From positions 248,001-312,000 of the forward strand of contig JBFXDD010000001.1 in assembly GCA_050181465.1 (NCBI GenBank): a DNA stretch of 64,000 nt, given 5' to 3'. A program made the translations under genes and the position numbers. Source of the DNA: JACRLW01 sp050181465 (GTDB taxonomy: Bacteria; Planctomycetota; UBA1135; UBA2386). A model generated the notes under the pieces. That model made no database searches and had not been told where the DNA came from. It worked only from the letters and a program-made list of their open reading frames with translations. This document shows positions 55,228 through 63,788 of the stretch, in pieces; within the stretch, counting starts at the first letter, position 1; each line of letters opens with the position of its first letter.

Positions 55228-56264
55228 GTGAGCACGACCTCGCGCGCGCCGCGCACGACCTTGCCCACCAAGTGCGCGCGCTCCCCGACCTCCGCCGACC
55301 GGTGGATCACCTCATCGACGTGTCCGGGTTTCACGAACGCCACCATGCCGAACCCCATGTTGAAGACGCGGTAGGCCTCGCGAAGCGAGACGTCTCCGGC
55401 GCGCACGCAGAGATCGAAGATCGGCGGCCTCGGGCATGCGTCGCGCTCGATCGTCACCGCGCAGGTCGCCGGTAGCACACGCGGGATGTTGTCCTCCAGT
55501 CCGCCTCCGGTGATGTGCGCGAGACCGCGCAGCAACCCCTGCTCGAGCAGCGGCCAAATCACCGGCAAGTAGCTCTTGTGCGGCACGAGCAGGGCATCCG
55601 CCACACTCGCACCACCGAGTTCCGCGGGACGATCCTCGAGCGAGTAGCCCCCGAGCTCGAACAGCGCACGACGAGCGAGCGAGAAGCCGTTGGTGTGCAA
55701 ACCCACCGACTCGAACGCGATGATGCTGTCGCCGATCTCGATCCGCGAACCGTCGAGAACACGTTCGCGCGCGACGGCGCCGACGATCGTCCCCGCGATG
55801 TCCATCTCGTCCTTCTGGTAGACGCCCGGCATCTCCGCGGTCTCGCCTCCGATGAGCGCGCAACCGTTCTCGCGGCAGGCTTCCGCCAGCCCGACGATGA
55901 CCTCCGTCACCTCCGCCGACACCATGCGATCGACCGCGATGTAGTCGAGGAAGAACAGCGGGCGTGCGCCTTGAACGAGAATGTCGTCGACACAGTGGTT
56001 CACCAAGTCCGCGCCGAGACCGCGCAGCCGCCCCGCCGCGCGGGCCACTTTCACCTTGGTCCCCACGCCATCGGTGCTGGCAACGAGAAGCTGCCCAGCC
56101 GCACCGGCCTTTGCCGGGTCGAAGAGTCCGCCGAAGCTCCCGACGTCCCCCACGACTCCCGGGGTGAAACTCGATCGAATCGCGGGGTAGGCATCCCGAA
56201 CCGCACGATACTTGGCGTCGATGTCGACGCCGGCGTCGCGGTAGGCGGACTTCTCGGTGGTCAA
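55224..56264 (-). CDS. purM: Phosphoribosylformylglycinamidine cyclo-ligase
   Basis: A 346-residue purine-synthesis enzyme (FGAM to AIR). The start is a TTG at 56264 with a GGAG site six bases upstream. It gives the family's normal length and the expected opening 'TTEKSAYRDAGVDIDAKYRAV'. Signatures include 'LLVASTDGVGTKVKVA', 'GADLVNHCVDDILVQGARPLFFLDYIA', 'ALIGGETAEMPGVY', 'GLHTNGFSLAR' and 'LAHITGGGLEDNIPRVLP'. The frame remains open for about 130 codons upstream, but that part is low in complexity and antisense to the leader of dxr. It is divergent from dxr with 264 bp between. Confidence 0.95.
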   Translation of the reverse strand: MTTEKSAYRDAGVDIDAKYRAVRDAYPAIRSSFTPGVVGDVGSFGGLFDPAKAGAAGQLLVASTDGVGTKVKVARAAGRLRGLGADLVNHCVDDILVQGARPLFFLDYIAVDRMVSAEVTEVIVGLAEACRENGCALIGGETAEMPGVYQKDEMDIAGTIVGAVARERVLDGSRIEIGDSIIAFESVGLHTNGFSLARRALFELGGYSLEDRPAELGGASVADALLVPHKSYLPVIWPLLEQGLLRGLAHITGGGLEDNIPRVLPATCAVTIERDACPRPPIFDLCVRAGDVSLREAYRVFNMGFGMVAFVKPGHVDEVIHRSAEVGERAHLVGKVVRGAREVVLT

Positions 56265-56528
56265 GCAGGTCTCCGATGGACGAGGCGCGCAAGTTCGCGC
56301 CAAACGGCGGGACGACCCGAGCGACGACTTGTCGCTGCGGGCTCGACCGCCAGCGTGGATCTTGGCGACGACCCGCCATCGCGGCAACCGCCGCGCCGCC
56401 GAGCCGGCATCTTTGGCTTGCATGGGTTCCGCCGGAGCCCCATCCTCCCGACCCGATCTCGGCAACCTCGTCGGGCGCGCGGCAGCACCCGCCGCCGCTC
56501 GCCCGCTCCTCGTCGGGAACCTCGCCGA

Positions 56529-57704
56529 ATGAAGCGCCGCATCGCAGTCCTGGGCAGTACCGGATCCGTCGGGGCCCAGGCACTCAGCCTCATCGCCGAA
56601 CGGCGTGATCTCTTCGACGTCGTCTTTCTCAGCGCGCATCGGTCGCACCAGTCGCTGAGCGAGCAGGTGCGGAAGTTCGCGCCGAAGCGCGTCTGCCTGA
56701 GTTCAGCCGCGTCGCCCGTCAGCGGCGATTCACCGCCCCGCGAGTGGCTTCGCGGAGCCGAGGGCATCCTGGCCGGTCTGTCGGCCACCGCGCCGGATCT
56801 GGTCCTCAACGCCATCACGGGGGCAGCCGGACTACCGGCCTCGGAATGGGCGCTGCGCGAAGGCATCGATCTCGCACTGGCCAACAAGGAATCCCTCGTG
56901 ATCGCCGGCGATCTGCTCACTGGATTGGCGCGCGCGAGCGGTGCGAACATCCTGCCCGTGGACTCCGAACACTGCGCGATCGCGCAGTGTCTGCGCGGCA
57001 ACCAACTCGAGCGCGTTCGGAGTGTCCACCTGACCGGCTCGGGCGGCCCGTTTCGTGACCGTCCCCTGGGCGAGTTCGCCGGCATCACTCCAGCGGAGGC
57101 ACTGCGTCATCCGACCTGGGAGATGGGCCCCCGGATCACCATCGGCTCGGCGACCATGATGAACAAGGCCTTCGAGATCCTCGAGGCGCACTGGCTCTTC
57201 GGTCTGAGCGCCGACCGCATCCGGGTGCTCATCCATCCCCAGAGCGTGATCCACTCGATGGTCGAATTCGTCGACGGCTCGGTCATGGCGCAGCTCGGCG
57301 TGCCGGACATGCGCGTGCCGATCCTCTACTGCCTGGGCTATCCGGATCGCCTCGCGTTCCCCACCTTCGAACCCCTGGATCTGCGGCGGATCGCGAACCT
57401 GAGCTTCCTCGCGGTCGATCCGGCGCGCTATCCCGCCGTGCCGCTCGCCTACCAGGTGCTCGCGCGCGGTGGGGACGCGGGTGCGAGATTCAATGCTGCC
57501 GACGAAGTCGCCACCGCGGCATTCCTCGCCGGCCGAATTCCGTTCCAAGCGATCACGACCATCGTCGAACGCGTCGTGCTCGAGGCACCGAGTCGACCGA
57601 TCGAGTCGCTCACGGATGCCCTGCTAGCCGATTCGCAAGCGCGCGAGCAGACCACGCGTCTCCTTCCCGACTTCGCCACCGTCGCCGGCGGTCCGAACGC
57701 ATGA
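56529..57704 (+). CDS. dxr: 1-deoxy-D-xylulose 5-phosphate reductoisomerase
   Basis: A 391-residue enzyme that makes MEP in the non-mevalonate isoprenoid pathway. It starts 'RRIAVLGSTGSVGAQALSLI' (NADPH motif). It also has 'LALANKESLVIAGDLL', 'ILPVDSEHCAIAQCL', the substrate loop 'HLTGSGGPFRD', 'HPTWEMGPRITIGSATMMNKAFEILEAHWLFG' and 'VLIHPQSVIHSMVEFVDGSVMAQLG'. Its stop overlaps the start of rseP (ATGA), a common pairing. The frame open upstream of 56529 is not part of the protein. Confidence 0.97.
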   Translation: MKRRIAVLGSTGSVGAQALSLIAERRDLFDVVFLSAHRSHQSLSEQVRKFAPKRVCLSSAASPVSGDSPPREWLRGAEGILAGLSATAPDLVLNAITGAAGLPASEWALREGIDLALANKESLVIAGDLLTGLARASGANILPVDSEHCAIAQCLRGNQLERVRSVHLTGSGGPFRDRPLGEFAGITPAEALRHPTWEMGPRITIGSATMMNKAFEILEAHWLFGLSADRIRVLIHPQSVIHSMVEFVDGSVMAQLGVPDMRVPILYCLGYPDRLAFPTFEPLDLRRIANLSFLAVDPARYPAVPLAYQVLARGGDAGARFNAADEVATAAFLAGRIPFQAITTIVERVVLEAPSRPIESLTDALLADSQAREQTTRLLPDFATVAGGPNA

Positions 57705-59421
57705 CATTCCTCGTCTCGATCTTCGGTGTCATCGTCGGCATCGGCCTGTTGATCTTCGTCCACGAACTGGGCCACTACTTGGCCGCTCGCGCCGCCGGCG
57801 TTCGTGTCGAGGTCTTCTCGCTGGGCTTCGGTCCGCGCCTCTTCGGTTTCGTGCGTGGCCACACCGACTACCGAATCGCCCTCATCCCGCTCGGCGGCTA
57901 CGTGCGCGTCGCCGGCGAAGACCCGACCCAACGGACCGGGCTCGCTTCCGATGACCTCTACGGCAAGAGCGCCTTCGCGCGAGCCGTGTTCTTCTCCGGC
58001 GGCGTGGTGATGAACTTCCTGTTCGCGTTCGTCGCGTTCCCGATCGTGTTCGGACAGGGAGTCCAGGTCGCGGCGCCGGTCGTCGGCAGCGTCACTCCAG
58101 GCGGACCGGCGTGGCTTGCCGGAATCGAAGTCGGTGATCGCATCCTGCGCATCGGCCACAAGCCGATTCCATCCCAGCAGTCCCTGCTGCTCGAGTTCGC
58201 CCTCGGTGGCGGTCGCGATCCACTCGCCGTCGAGATCGAGCGCGACGGTGTCAAACAGTCGCTGCTCGTCGCACCTCGCTACGACGAAGCCAACGGCATC
58301 TACACGGCCGGGATCGGCGAGTCCTTCGTAGTCGAAGCGCCGCTCGTCGAATCGGTCACCGCTGAGGGTCCGGCAGCCCGCGCAGGCATTCGCCAGGGTG
58401 ATCGAATCGTCGCGATCGGCGGAGCCGCGGTGGATACACGCACGATTGCCGAGCGGTTGTCCAGCGCCAAGATCGGACAGGAAATCGACTTCACCCTCGA
58501 GCGCGACGGTCAAGCGCGCCAAGTTCGCCTCGTCGTCGGCTCGATCCCCGCGCCGCAACGGCAGATCGGTCTGTATCTCTCGCGGCCGGTCGTGACCGCG
58601 CTGAGACCCGCCCCGAGTGTGCAGCGAATCGACCTCCAAGTCGGCGATCGCATCCTCGCGATCGACGGCGAGACCTTCGACGGCCAGCGTCTGGCAACCG
58701 CCGAGAAGTCGCCGGGCGAACTCCGCCTGCGCGTCGCCCGCGACCATGCACCCCTCGATCTGAAGGCGACACTCGATGCCGAGGAACGAGCCGAGTTCGA
58801 TCGCTCGGTAGCACTCGGTCCCGTCGCCGGCACCGTGGTCGTCAGTCCTCGCGACGGCTCGCCCGCAGCGGCAGCCGGCATCCGCCCCGGGGACACCGTT
58901 CGCGTCGCGAGCGGTCGCGAATTGCGGAGCTTCGAGGATCTGCTGGAGGTGGTCCGCAACGCGAACGGTCGCACGATCTTGGCGACCGTGGAAACCAGGC
59001 GTGAGGACGGCTCGCTCGATTCGCGGGAAGTCTCGATGTCTCCCGCGCAGTTCGATCTGCCCGATCTCGGCTTCTTGCCCGAACTCACACCCTTGCGTGA
59101 GACCGTGCGGGCAGACAGCTTCACCGATGCCCTACACCGCGGATATGTCGCCTCCATCGACATGATTCGGCAGCTCTACGTCACTTTGAAGCGGCTCGTA
59201 ACCGGTGAAGTGTCGGCACGGAACCTGAGCGGCATCGTCGGTATCTCGGTCGTCACGTATCGCCAAGTTCGCCAGGGCTGGGTCGAGCTCCTCTATTGGT
59301 TGGCGATCCTGTCCCTCAACCTCGCCGTCGTGAACCTGCTGCCGATCCCGCTCTTCGATGGTGGTCACCTGCTGTTCCTTCTGATCGAGAAAGTTCGCGG
59401 GGCACCGATGAGTGCGCGCGT
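57701..59421 (+). CDS. rseP: RseP-type site-2 membrane metalloprotease, C-terminus lost in gap
   Basis: The visible part is 573 residues. The zinc motif is HELGH (21-25) after a first membrane helix. The C-terminal 'AILSLNLAVVNLLPIPLFDGGHLLFLLIEKVRG' carries the conserved LDG-type motif (here FDGGH). Between them lie four PDZ-like segments, two clear (VTPGGPAWLAGIEVGDRIL; VTAEGPAARAGIRQGDRIV) and two weaker (SVQRIDLQVGDRIL; SPRDGSPAAAAGIRPGDTV), where E. coli RseP has two. The last membrane helix falls in the 100-N gap. It should cleave membrane-embedded regulators such as anti-sigma factors. It is coupled to dxr. Confidence 0.94.
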
Positions 59422-59521
59422 NNNNNNNNNNNNNNNNNNNNNNNNNNNNNNNNNNNNNNNNNNNNNNNNNNNNNNNNNNNNNNNNNNNNNNNNNNNNNNN
59501 NNNNNNNNNNNNNNNNNNNNN
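59422..59521. other. Assembly gap (100 N) between rseP and a UbiA-like fragment
   Basis: A placeholder of exactly 100 N. The reading frame continues by chance across it. The proteins on the two sides are unrelated, so at least the rseP 3' end and a gene start are missing here. Confidence 0.95.
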
Positions 59522-59968
59522 TCCGCGCCGCTCGCGGTTACCGGCACCTTCGGCGGAACCACCGCCTTGGAAGCTGCCGGGGCGGCATACTTCGTCTACA
59601 TCGCCGCCTTGACCATGCTCGGCGTGCTCGAAGACGAGAAGCGCCCGCCACGGAAGGCCGTGCGCGCCTTGATCACCGTGCCGCCCTTCGCCGCACTGCT
59701 CGCTCTGAGCGTCACGCCGGCGCCTGCGATCCCGGTCGCGATCGGTGCCTTGCTCGCGATCGTGTTCCTTCAGCGACTGAAGGACACCCAGACCGCGACG
59801 GAATGGGACGCTGCCCGGATTCGCGCCGCGATGGTCGCCCTGATCCTCGGCACGATGCTCTACACGTCGCTCCTCACGCTCGGCGCGGGACGACCGATCG
59901 AAGCCGCCGCAATCTTCACGGTGACGATCGTCGCCCGGCAACTCGCCCGCCACCTCGCCGTCACCTGA
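59522..59968 (+). CDS. UbiA-like prenyltransferase, C-terminal fragment
   Basis: About 148 residues are visible after the gap. It has four hydrophobic segments (AAYFVYIAALTMLGVLED; ALITVPPFAALLALSV; IPVAIGALLAIVFL; AAMVALILGTMLYTSLLTL). The charged loop 'EDEKRPPRKAVRALI' and 'RLKDTQTATEWDAARIRAAMV' resemble the C-terminal half of UbiA-superfamily prenyltransferases. The catalytic Asp-rich motifs would lie in the missing part, so the assignment is tentative. It is not the C-terminus of RseP. The stop at 59968 is 28 bp before the end of the convergent gene. Confidence 0.5.
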   Translation, partial: SAPLAVTGTFGGTTALEAAGAAYFVYIAALTMLGVLEDEKRPPRKAVRALITVPPFAALLALSVTPAPAIPVAIGALLAIVFLQRLKDTQTATEWDAARIRAAMVALILGTMLYTSLLTLGAGRPIEAAAIFTVTIVARQLARHLAVT

Positions 59969-59996
59969 GTGACGCGCCGGTCGCGTCGCCACGCAC

Positions 59997-60824
59997 TCAG
60001 GAAGTCGTCGCGAGCCAGATGGCGCGCGCTTCGTCCTTGGTCATCAGACTTGCGCGCACCAACACTCGAAGCGCGTCCTTGACGCGATCGTGGTCCCCGC
60101 TGAGCTTGCGGAACCATCCCTGCAACGGGTCGCCGTCGAGGGTCGCGACGCTCGTCGGATCGATGTCGTCGGCCGACGGTCGCGGCAACTCCTCGGCCAG
60201 GCTCGGTGCCTCCGGCAGCGAGAGACGCAACGGCCGCGGTTCGAGAGAGGCGAAGGGATTCTGGACCGGTGGCAGCTCCACGTCTTCGTCGTGCTGCAAC
60301 TGCGGCGTCCGCGCCGCCGGCAGGTCGACGAGCTCGCTCGACTCGAGGCCCGCGAGTTCCGTCGAGAAGGGGTCCTGCCCCAGGTGCTGCTCGGCGGTCG
60401 CCGGGGAACCCGCGCACCGGAAGCCGTCGAGAACGGGGCCCACGATGTTCTGCATGTGCGGCTCGAGGTCCTTCTTGCCGACTCCACGGCGAGCCTCGAC
60501 CTGCACCACCGTCATGAACTCCTGCGCGCGACGGATCGTGTCGCGCAGGAACTCCGACATCTCGCGGCCCACGGAGGCAGTCAGCTCGGCCTCCGCACCT
60601 TCCGTCACGTTCTGCACGATGCTCGCAGCCTGCTTGGTCGCAGCGGCGAAGAACTCGTGCACCTCGCGCGTGAGCTGTTGGTCGCGGACCTCGCGTTGTT
60701 CCGCAGCTTCGATCTGACGGAGCACGTTCGCGCTGTCGCCCAGATCGCGCCGAGGACCACCCTCCAGCCGGCGGCGGTTGCGCTCGCGACGGAAGTTCTC
60801 GAAGTGCTGGAAGTTGTCGTTCAT
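59997..60824 (-). CDS. Hypothetical protein with coiled-coil N-terminal half
   Basis: A 275-residue soluble protein. The first 110 residues are charged and helical (NFRRERNRRRLEGG; VLRQIEAAEQREVRDQQLTREVHEFFAAATKQAASIV). A Pro/Glu-rich linker follows (about 165-215), and then a compact helical end (WFRKLSGDHDRVKDALRVLVRASLMTKDEARAIWLA). No family is recognised. The start at 60824 (MNDNFQHF) is chosen because upstream residues are low-complexity Arg/Gly. It lies 152 bp downstream of the nucleotidyltransferase gene. Confidence 0.6.
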   Translation of the reverse strand: MNDNFQHFENFRRERNRRRLEGGPRRDLGDSANVLRQIEAAEQREVRDQQLTREVHEFFAAATKQAASIVQNVTEGAEAELTASVGREMSEFLRDTIRRAQEFMTVVQVEARRGVGKKDLEPHMQNIVGPVLDGFRCAGSPATAEQHLGQDPFSTELAGLESSELVDLPAARTPQLQHDEDVELPPVQNPFASLEPRPLRLSLPEAPSLAEELPRPSADDIDPTSVATLDGDPLQGWFRKLSGDHDRVKDALRVLVRASLMTKDEARAIWLATTS

Positions 60825-60976
60825 CGCGTCCCCACACGAGCGTCGTGCCGAAGGATCCCGGTGACGAGCTCTCGGACGACTCATCGAGAACGTGCGCGGC
60901 CGGCCTTGACCCTTGACCTGTCGCCCGGACGAAGCCTGGCCCGCCCAGTCGATGGCACCGGCGATTCCGCCGTCGA

Positions 60977-61879
60977 TCACGATCGAATCGAGATCGCGCG
61001 CCGGTCCCGGCGCGGCGCCGTCAGACGTGTGAGTGCGGCCACCGCGCGCTCCGCATCGCCGAACAGAGCGATCCAGCGAGCCGGGACATCGGCCGCCGTC
61101 CCGACCGATCCGACCCGGGTGCGAACGTCGCTCGCTTCGCCTGCCAGTTCCGGGAGCAACACGTCGAAAGCACCGAGATCGATCAGCCGGCAAACTCCGC
61201 GACGCCAGTCGGCGGCCGCGACGATGCCGCGTAGTTCGTCGTACTGTCGCCCGACGACCAGCCCACCGACCTTCGGTGCGAACTCCGCCATCGCGGCACT
61301 GGTGGCGATGGCGGGGTCGAGTCCGAGATCCGCCTCGAATCGGACGCCGCGAAGAATCCGCAGCGGATCCTCGGCGAATCGACGGCGGGGATCGCCGATG
61401 GTCCGCAATCGACGAACTGCGAGGTCGTGGCTCCCGTCGGTTGGATCGAGGATCGAACGCCCGAGCACATCGACGTAGATCGCGTTGACGGTGAAGTCAC
61501 GTCGCTGCGCGTCCAGCACCGGATCGCACACGAAGCGCACATCTCGCGGACGTCGATCGGGTCCATAGTCGGATTCGATCCGAAAGGTCGTGTGGACCAC
61601 CTCGCGGTCGCCCAGTCGGAACGAACATGCCCCCAGCGTGGTCTGGACCAAATGGGTCGCGGAGTCTGGTAGTCGCGCAGCGAAGTCGCTCGGAGACGAC
61701 TCACTCGCCAGGTCGAGATCCAGTGGAACGCGACCGAGCAAGGCATCCCGCACGGTGCCGCCTACCAGCCAGACCCGCAAGCCGCTCGCGCGAGCCGAGG
61801 CGAGCACCTCGACGAGTTCGGGAGGTAGAACGGCGAGGAGTGTCTCGAACACCACACGCGACCATAGCGCAGAGACCAC
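60977..61879 (-). CDS. CCA-adding enzyme / poly(A) polymerase family nucleotidyltransferase
   Basis: A 300-residue protein of the class II tRNA nucleotidyltransferase/poly(A) polymerase family. The head domain is clear: 'VWLVGGTVRDALLGRVPLDLDLA' with the catalytic D54 and D56, 'QRRDFTVNAIYVD', 'EDPLRILRGVRFEADLG' and a short RNA-binding region. It is shorter than typical family members (usually 400 or more residues) and ends soon after the neck, with a basic tail. Which activity it has (CCA addition, poly(A) or A-adding only) cannot be decided. The start is GTG, 24 bp from the divergent gene. Confidence 0.9.
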   Translation of the reverse strand: MVSALWSRVVFETLLAVLPPELVEVLASARASGLRVWLVGGTVRDALLGRVPLDLDLASESSPSDFAARLPDSATHLVQTTLGACSFRLGDREVVHTTFRIESDYGPDRRPRDVRFVCDPVLDAQRRDFTVNAIYVDVLGRSILDPTDGSHDLAVRRLRTIGDPRRRFAEDPLRILRGVRFEADLGLDPAIATSAAMAEFAPKVGGLVVGRQYDELRGIVAAADWRRGVCRLIDLGAFDVLLPELAGEASDVRTRVGSVGTAADVPARWIALFGDAERAVAALTRLTAPRRDRRAISIRS

Positions 61880-61903
61880 GCCGCCGCGCTACGCTCGCCA
61901 AGC

Positions 61904-62506
61904 GTGCGCCTACCCGATCTCGGCAACAGCATCGTCCTCGCCTTGAGCGTCACACTCGGCGTCGCTTGCTTCCTGCCGTCGATCACCGGACGTCGCGTGG
62001 CACGGGTCGAGAACCGCGCGCTGGAAGTGGCGATCGAGATGCGCCGCCTCTTGCCGAAGTCACCCACTCTCGACGACCTGAACGACGGCGACCTCACGGC
62101 ATGGACCGAGCGCCTGCGCGCGAACTGTCGATCGGCCGATCAGCCGCAGAGCGACTTGCCGCAGTTGCTCGAGCGAGTCCCCGGCCAATCGCCGACCTTC
62201 GCCAATCGGCACTACCTGTTTCGCGTGGCGCTGCGTCCGTCGGAACCGGCGGCACCCGGCCAACCGAGAGTCGAGGGACAGACGGAGGTCTACGCCTGGC
62301 CCAAGACGCTGCAGCCGCCGGGCCGATCGGTGTTCTGCATCACGCGGGACGGCGTGCGCGTCTATACGCGAAATCTGATCGCTACCTATGCCGGGCTCGA
62401 TCGCGCCCCGTCGCCGGGTGCGGCGACGCAGCGCGCCGAGAGCGGCAGTCCGAAAGCAGACCGAAGTTATCGCTCGCCCGACGGGGAGCGATGGATCCGG
62501 TTCTGA
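61904..62506 (+). CDS. Small membrane-anchored or secreted hypothetical protein
   Basis: A 200-residue protein with a GTG start and an N-terminal hydrophobic stretch (IVLALSVTLGVACFLPSI) near residues 10-27. The later part 'GQTEVYAWPKTLQPPGRSVFCITRDGVRVYTRNL' resembles small pseudopilin-associated proteins, but I cannot assign a family. The C-terminus is polar and low in complexity. It is divergent from the nucleotidyltransferase and converges with the zinc-ribbon gene right at its stop. Confidence 0.58.
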   Translation: MRLPDLGNSIVLALSVTLGVACFLPSITGRRVARVENRALEVAIEMRRLLPKSPTLDDLNDGDLTAWTERLRANCRSADQPQSDLPQLLERVPGQSPTFANRHYLFRVALRPSEPAAPGQPRVEGQTEVYAWPKTLQPPGRSVFCITRDGVRVYTRNLIATYAGLDRAPSPGAATQRAESGSPKADRSYRSPDGERWIRF

Positions 62507-63751
62507 TCAGCGCGGCGGCTCGGCCGCGACCGAACGAAGCTGACCGGCAAGCTCAGCGATCGCGGCGGAGCTGACGTCGCGCGTGAGCGCNNNNNNNNNN
62601 NNNNNNNNNNNNNNNNNNNNNNNNNNNNNNNNNNNNNNNNNNNNNNNNNNNNNNNNNNNNNNNNNNNNNNNNNNNNNNNNNNNNNNNNNNTCACCGGTGA
62701 CTCCGTTCACGGCGACCCGATAGGGCTTGCCCCGAAATCGATAGGTAAGGAGCCAGACCGGGAGCAGCAGGTGCTTGTAGGTCAGTGCGGAATACTGCGA
62801 CTGTCGCGAATGGACGCGCTGCTCATCACCCCCGATTCGCCGCCGGACGTCCGCGTCGAGCGCGCTCTCCATCCGACTGCGACCAAGACGGAAGCCGCCC
62901 GCTAGATCGAGGTCGTACGTCCGCGCGGAGAACCCGGCCAACGCTGCGTCGGTGAACGGCAACGAGCGATCGAGCGGCCACGGGTCCAGCCCGACGATCA
63001 ACTTCATCGGCAAACCGGTGGCCTCCGATCGCGTCGCCGGGACGAGGACGTCATCGAAGAATCGTCGAAAGGACCCCGAGGCGGGCGACCACCGCGTGCG
63101 GCGTTCCTGCCGGGTCTGATTGCCGTGACGGACGGTCACCCAATAGTGATCCCCGCGCTCGCCGACGTAGCGGGTGAACGTGAGAGCGTCGAAGGTCCAG
63201 TACGGGAGATAGACACCGTGAAATCGGCCGTCGATCGCCAGCTTTCGGAAGCCCGTCGGAGCGAACCATCGCGAGCCGATCCAGCGCTGCAGGTTGGACT
63301 GGGCCGTCTCCTTCGCGAGGGAGAACGGGAGCACCCCGTCGGCGGGGACGCGGTCCTCGGCGACGTGTGCGTTCTCGACCACGAGTGGCGCACCGCAGTA
63401 GTCACAATCGCTGCTGGTCAGCGTGCCGACGAAGCTGGTCGTCGCACCACAATCCTCGCACCGCACTTCCCGCCGCGCCGACTCGGGGCGGCCGGCCGCA
63501 GCCGAGGCACCCTTGCGCCGATCGGCCTCGTGCGCCAACGCCGTCTCCAAGTCCTGCTCTTCGATCTGAGCGTCCGCATCGATGCCGAGGTCCTGCTCGG
63601 CACCACAGAACGGACACCGCAGCTGACCCGCGTCGATGTTGAACTCGAGTTGCGCACCACAACCCGAGCACGGGAACACCCGAGCACGCCCATCCAGCGC
63701 GGGCGGCAACTCGCCTTGGGTCGTGACGCTTCGGCCTTCGGCTCGGTCCAT
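62507..63751 (-). CDS. Zinc-ribbon protein (YdjG-like), interrupted by a gap
   Basis: The first 353 residues are solid. Two zinc ribbons are present: 'CSGCGAQLEFN...CPFCG' (C28, C31, C46, C49) and 'CEDCGATTSF...CDYCG'. A domain follows with 'GVYLPYWTFDALTFTRYVGERGDHYW', 'LLLPVWLLTYRFRGKPYRVAVNG', as in bacterial 'primosomal protein N-prime-like' zinc-ribbon proteins of the YdjG type. The expected C-terminal membrane part lies in the 100-N gap (62591-62690). The 28 residues after it may or may not belong. It follows the GYF_2-ended gene by 37 bp. Confidence 0.72.
   Translation of the reverse strand: MDRAEGRSVTTQGELPPALDGRARVFPCSGCGAQLEFNIDAGQLRCPFCGAEQDLGIDADAQIEEQDLETALAHEADRRKGASAAAGRPESARREVRCEDCGATTSFVGTLTSSDCDYCGAPLVVENAHVAEDRVPADGVLPFSLAKETAQSNLQRWIGSRWFAPTGFRKLAIDGRFHGVYLPYWTFDALTFTRYVGERGDHYWVTVRHGNQTRQERRTRWSPASGSFRRFFDDVLVPATRSEATGLPMKLIVGLDPWPLDRSLPFTDAALAGFSARTYDLDLAGGFRLGRSRMESALDADVRRRIGGDEQRVHSRQSQYSALTYKHLLLPVWLLTYRFRGKPYRVAVNGVTGXXXXXXXXXXXXXXXXXXXXXXXXXXXXXXXXXXALTRDVSSAAIAELAGQLRSVAAEPPR
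62591..62690. other. Assembly gap (100 N) inside the zinc-ribbon gene
   Basis: A placeholder of exactly 100 N. The gene's reading frame is open on both sides, but the real distance is unknown, so the C-terminus of the zinc-ribbon protein is uncertain. Confidence 0.95.
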
Positions 63752-63788
63752 GCTCGGTGTCGGTCTCGATCGACGATCCGTCGGCTAC

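Noticed and set aside
56265..56528. N-terminal extensions of purM and dxr into the divergent spacer
   Set aside because: Both frames are open, but family lengths, ribosome sites and domain starts place the starts at 56264 and 56529; the extensions are Arg/Ala-rich shadow sequence.
57701..59968. A single 755-residue protein joining RseP to a C-terminal polytopic membrane region
   Set aside because: The frame crosses 100 placeholder N. The two sides belong to unrelated families (site-2 protease and UbiA-like), so the fusion is an artefact.
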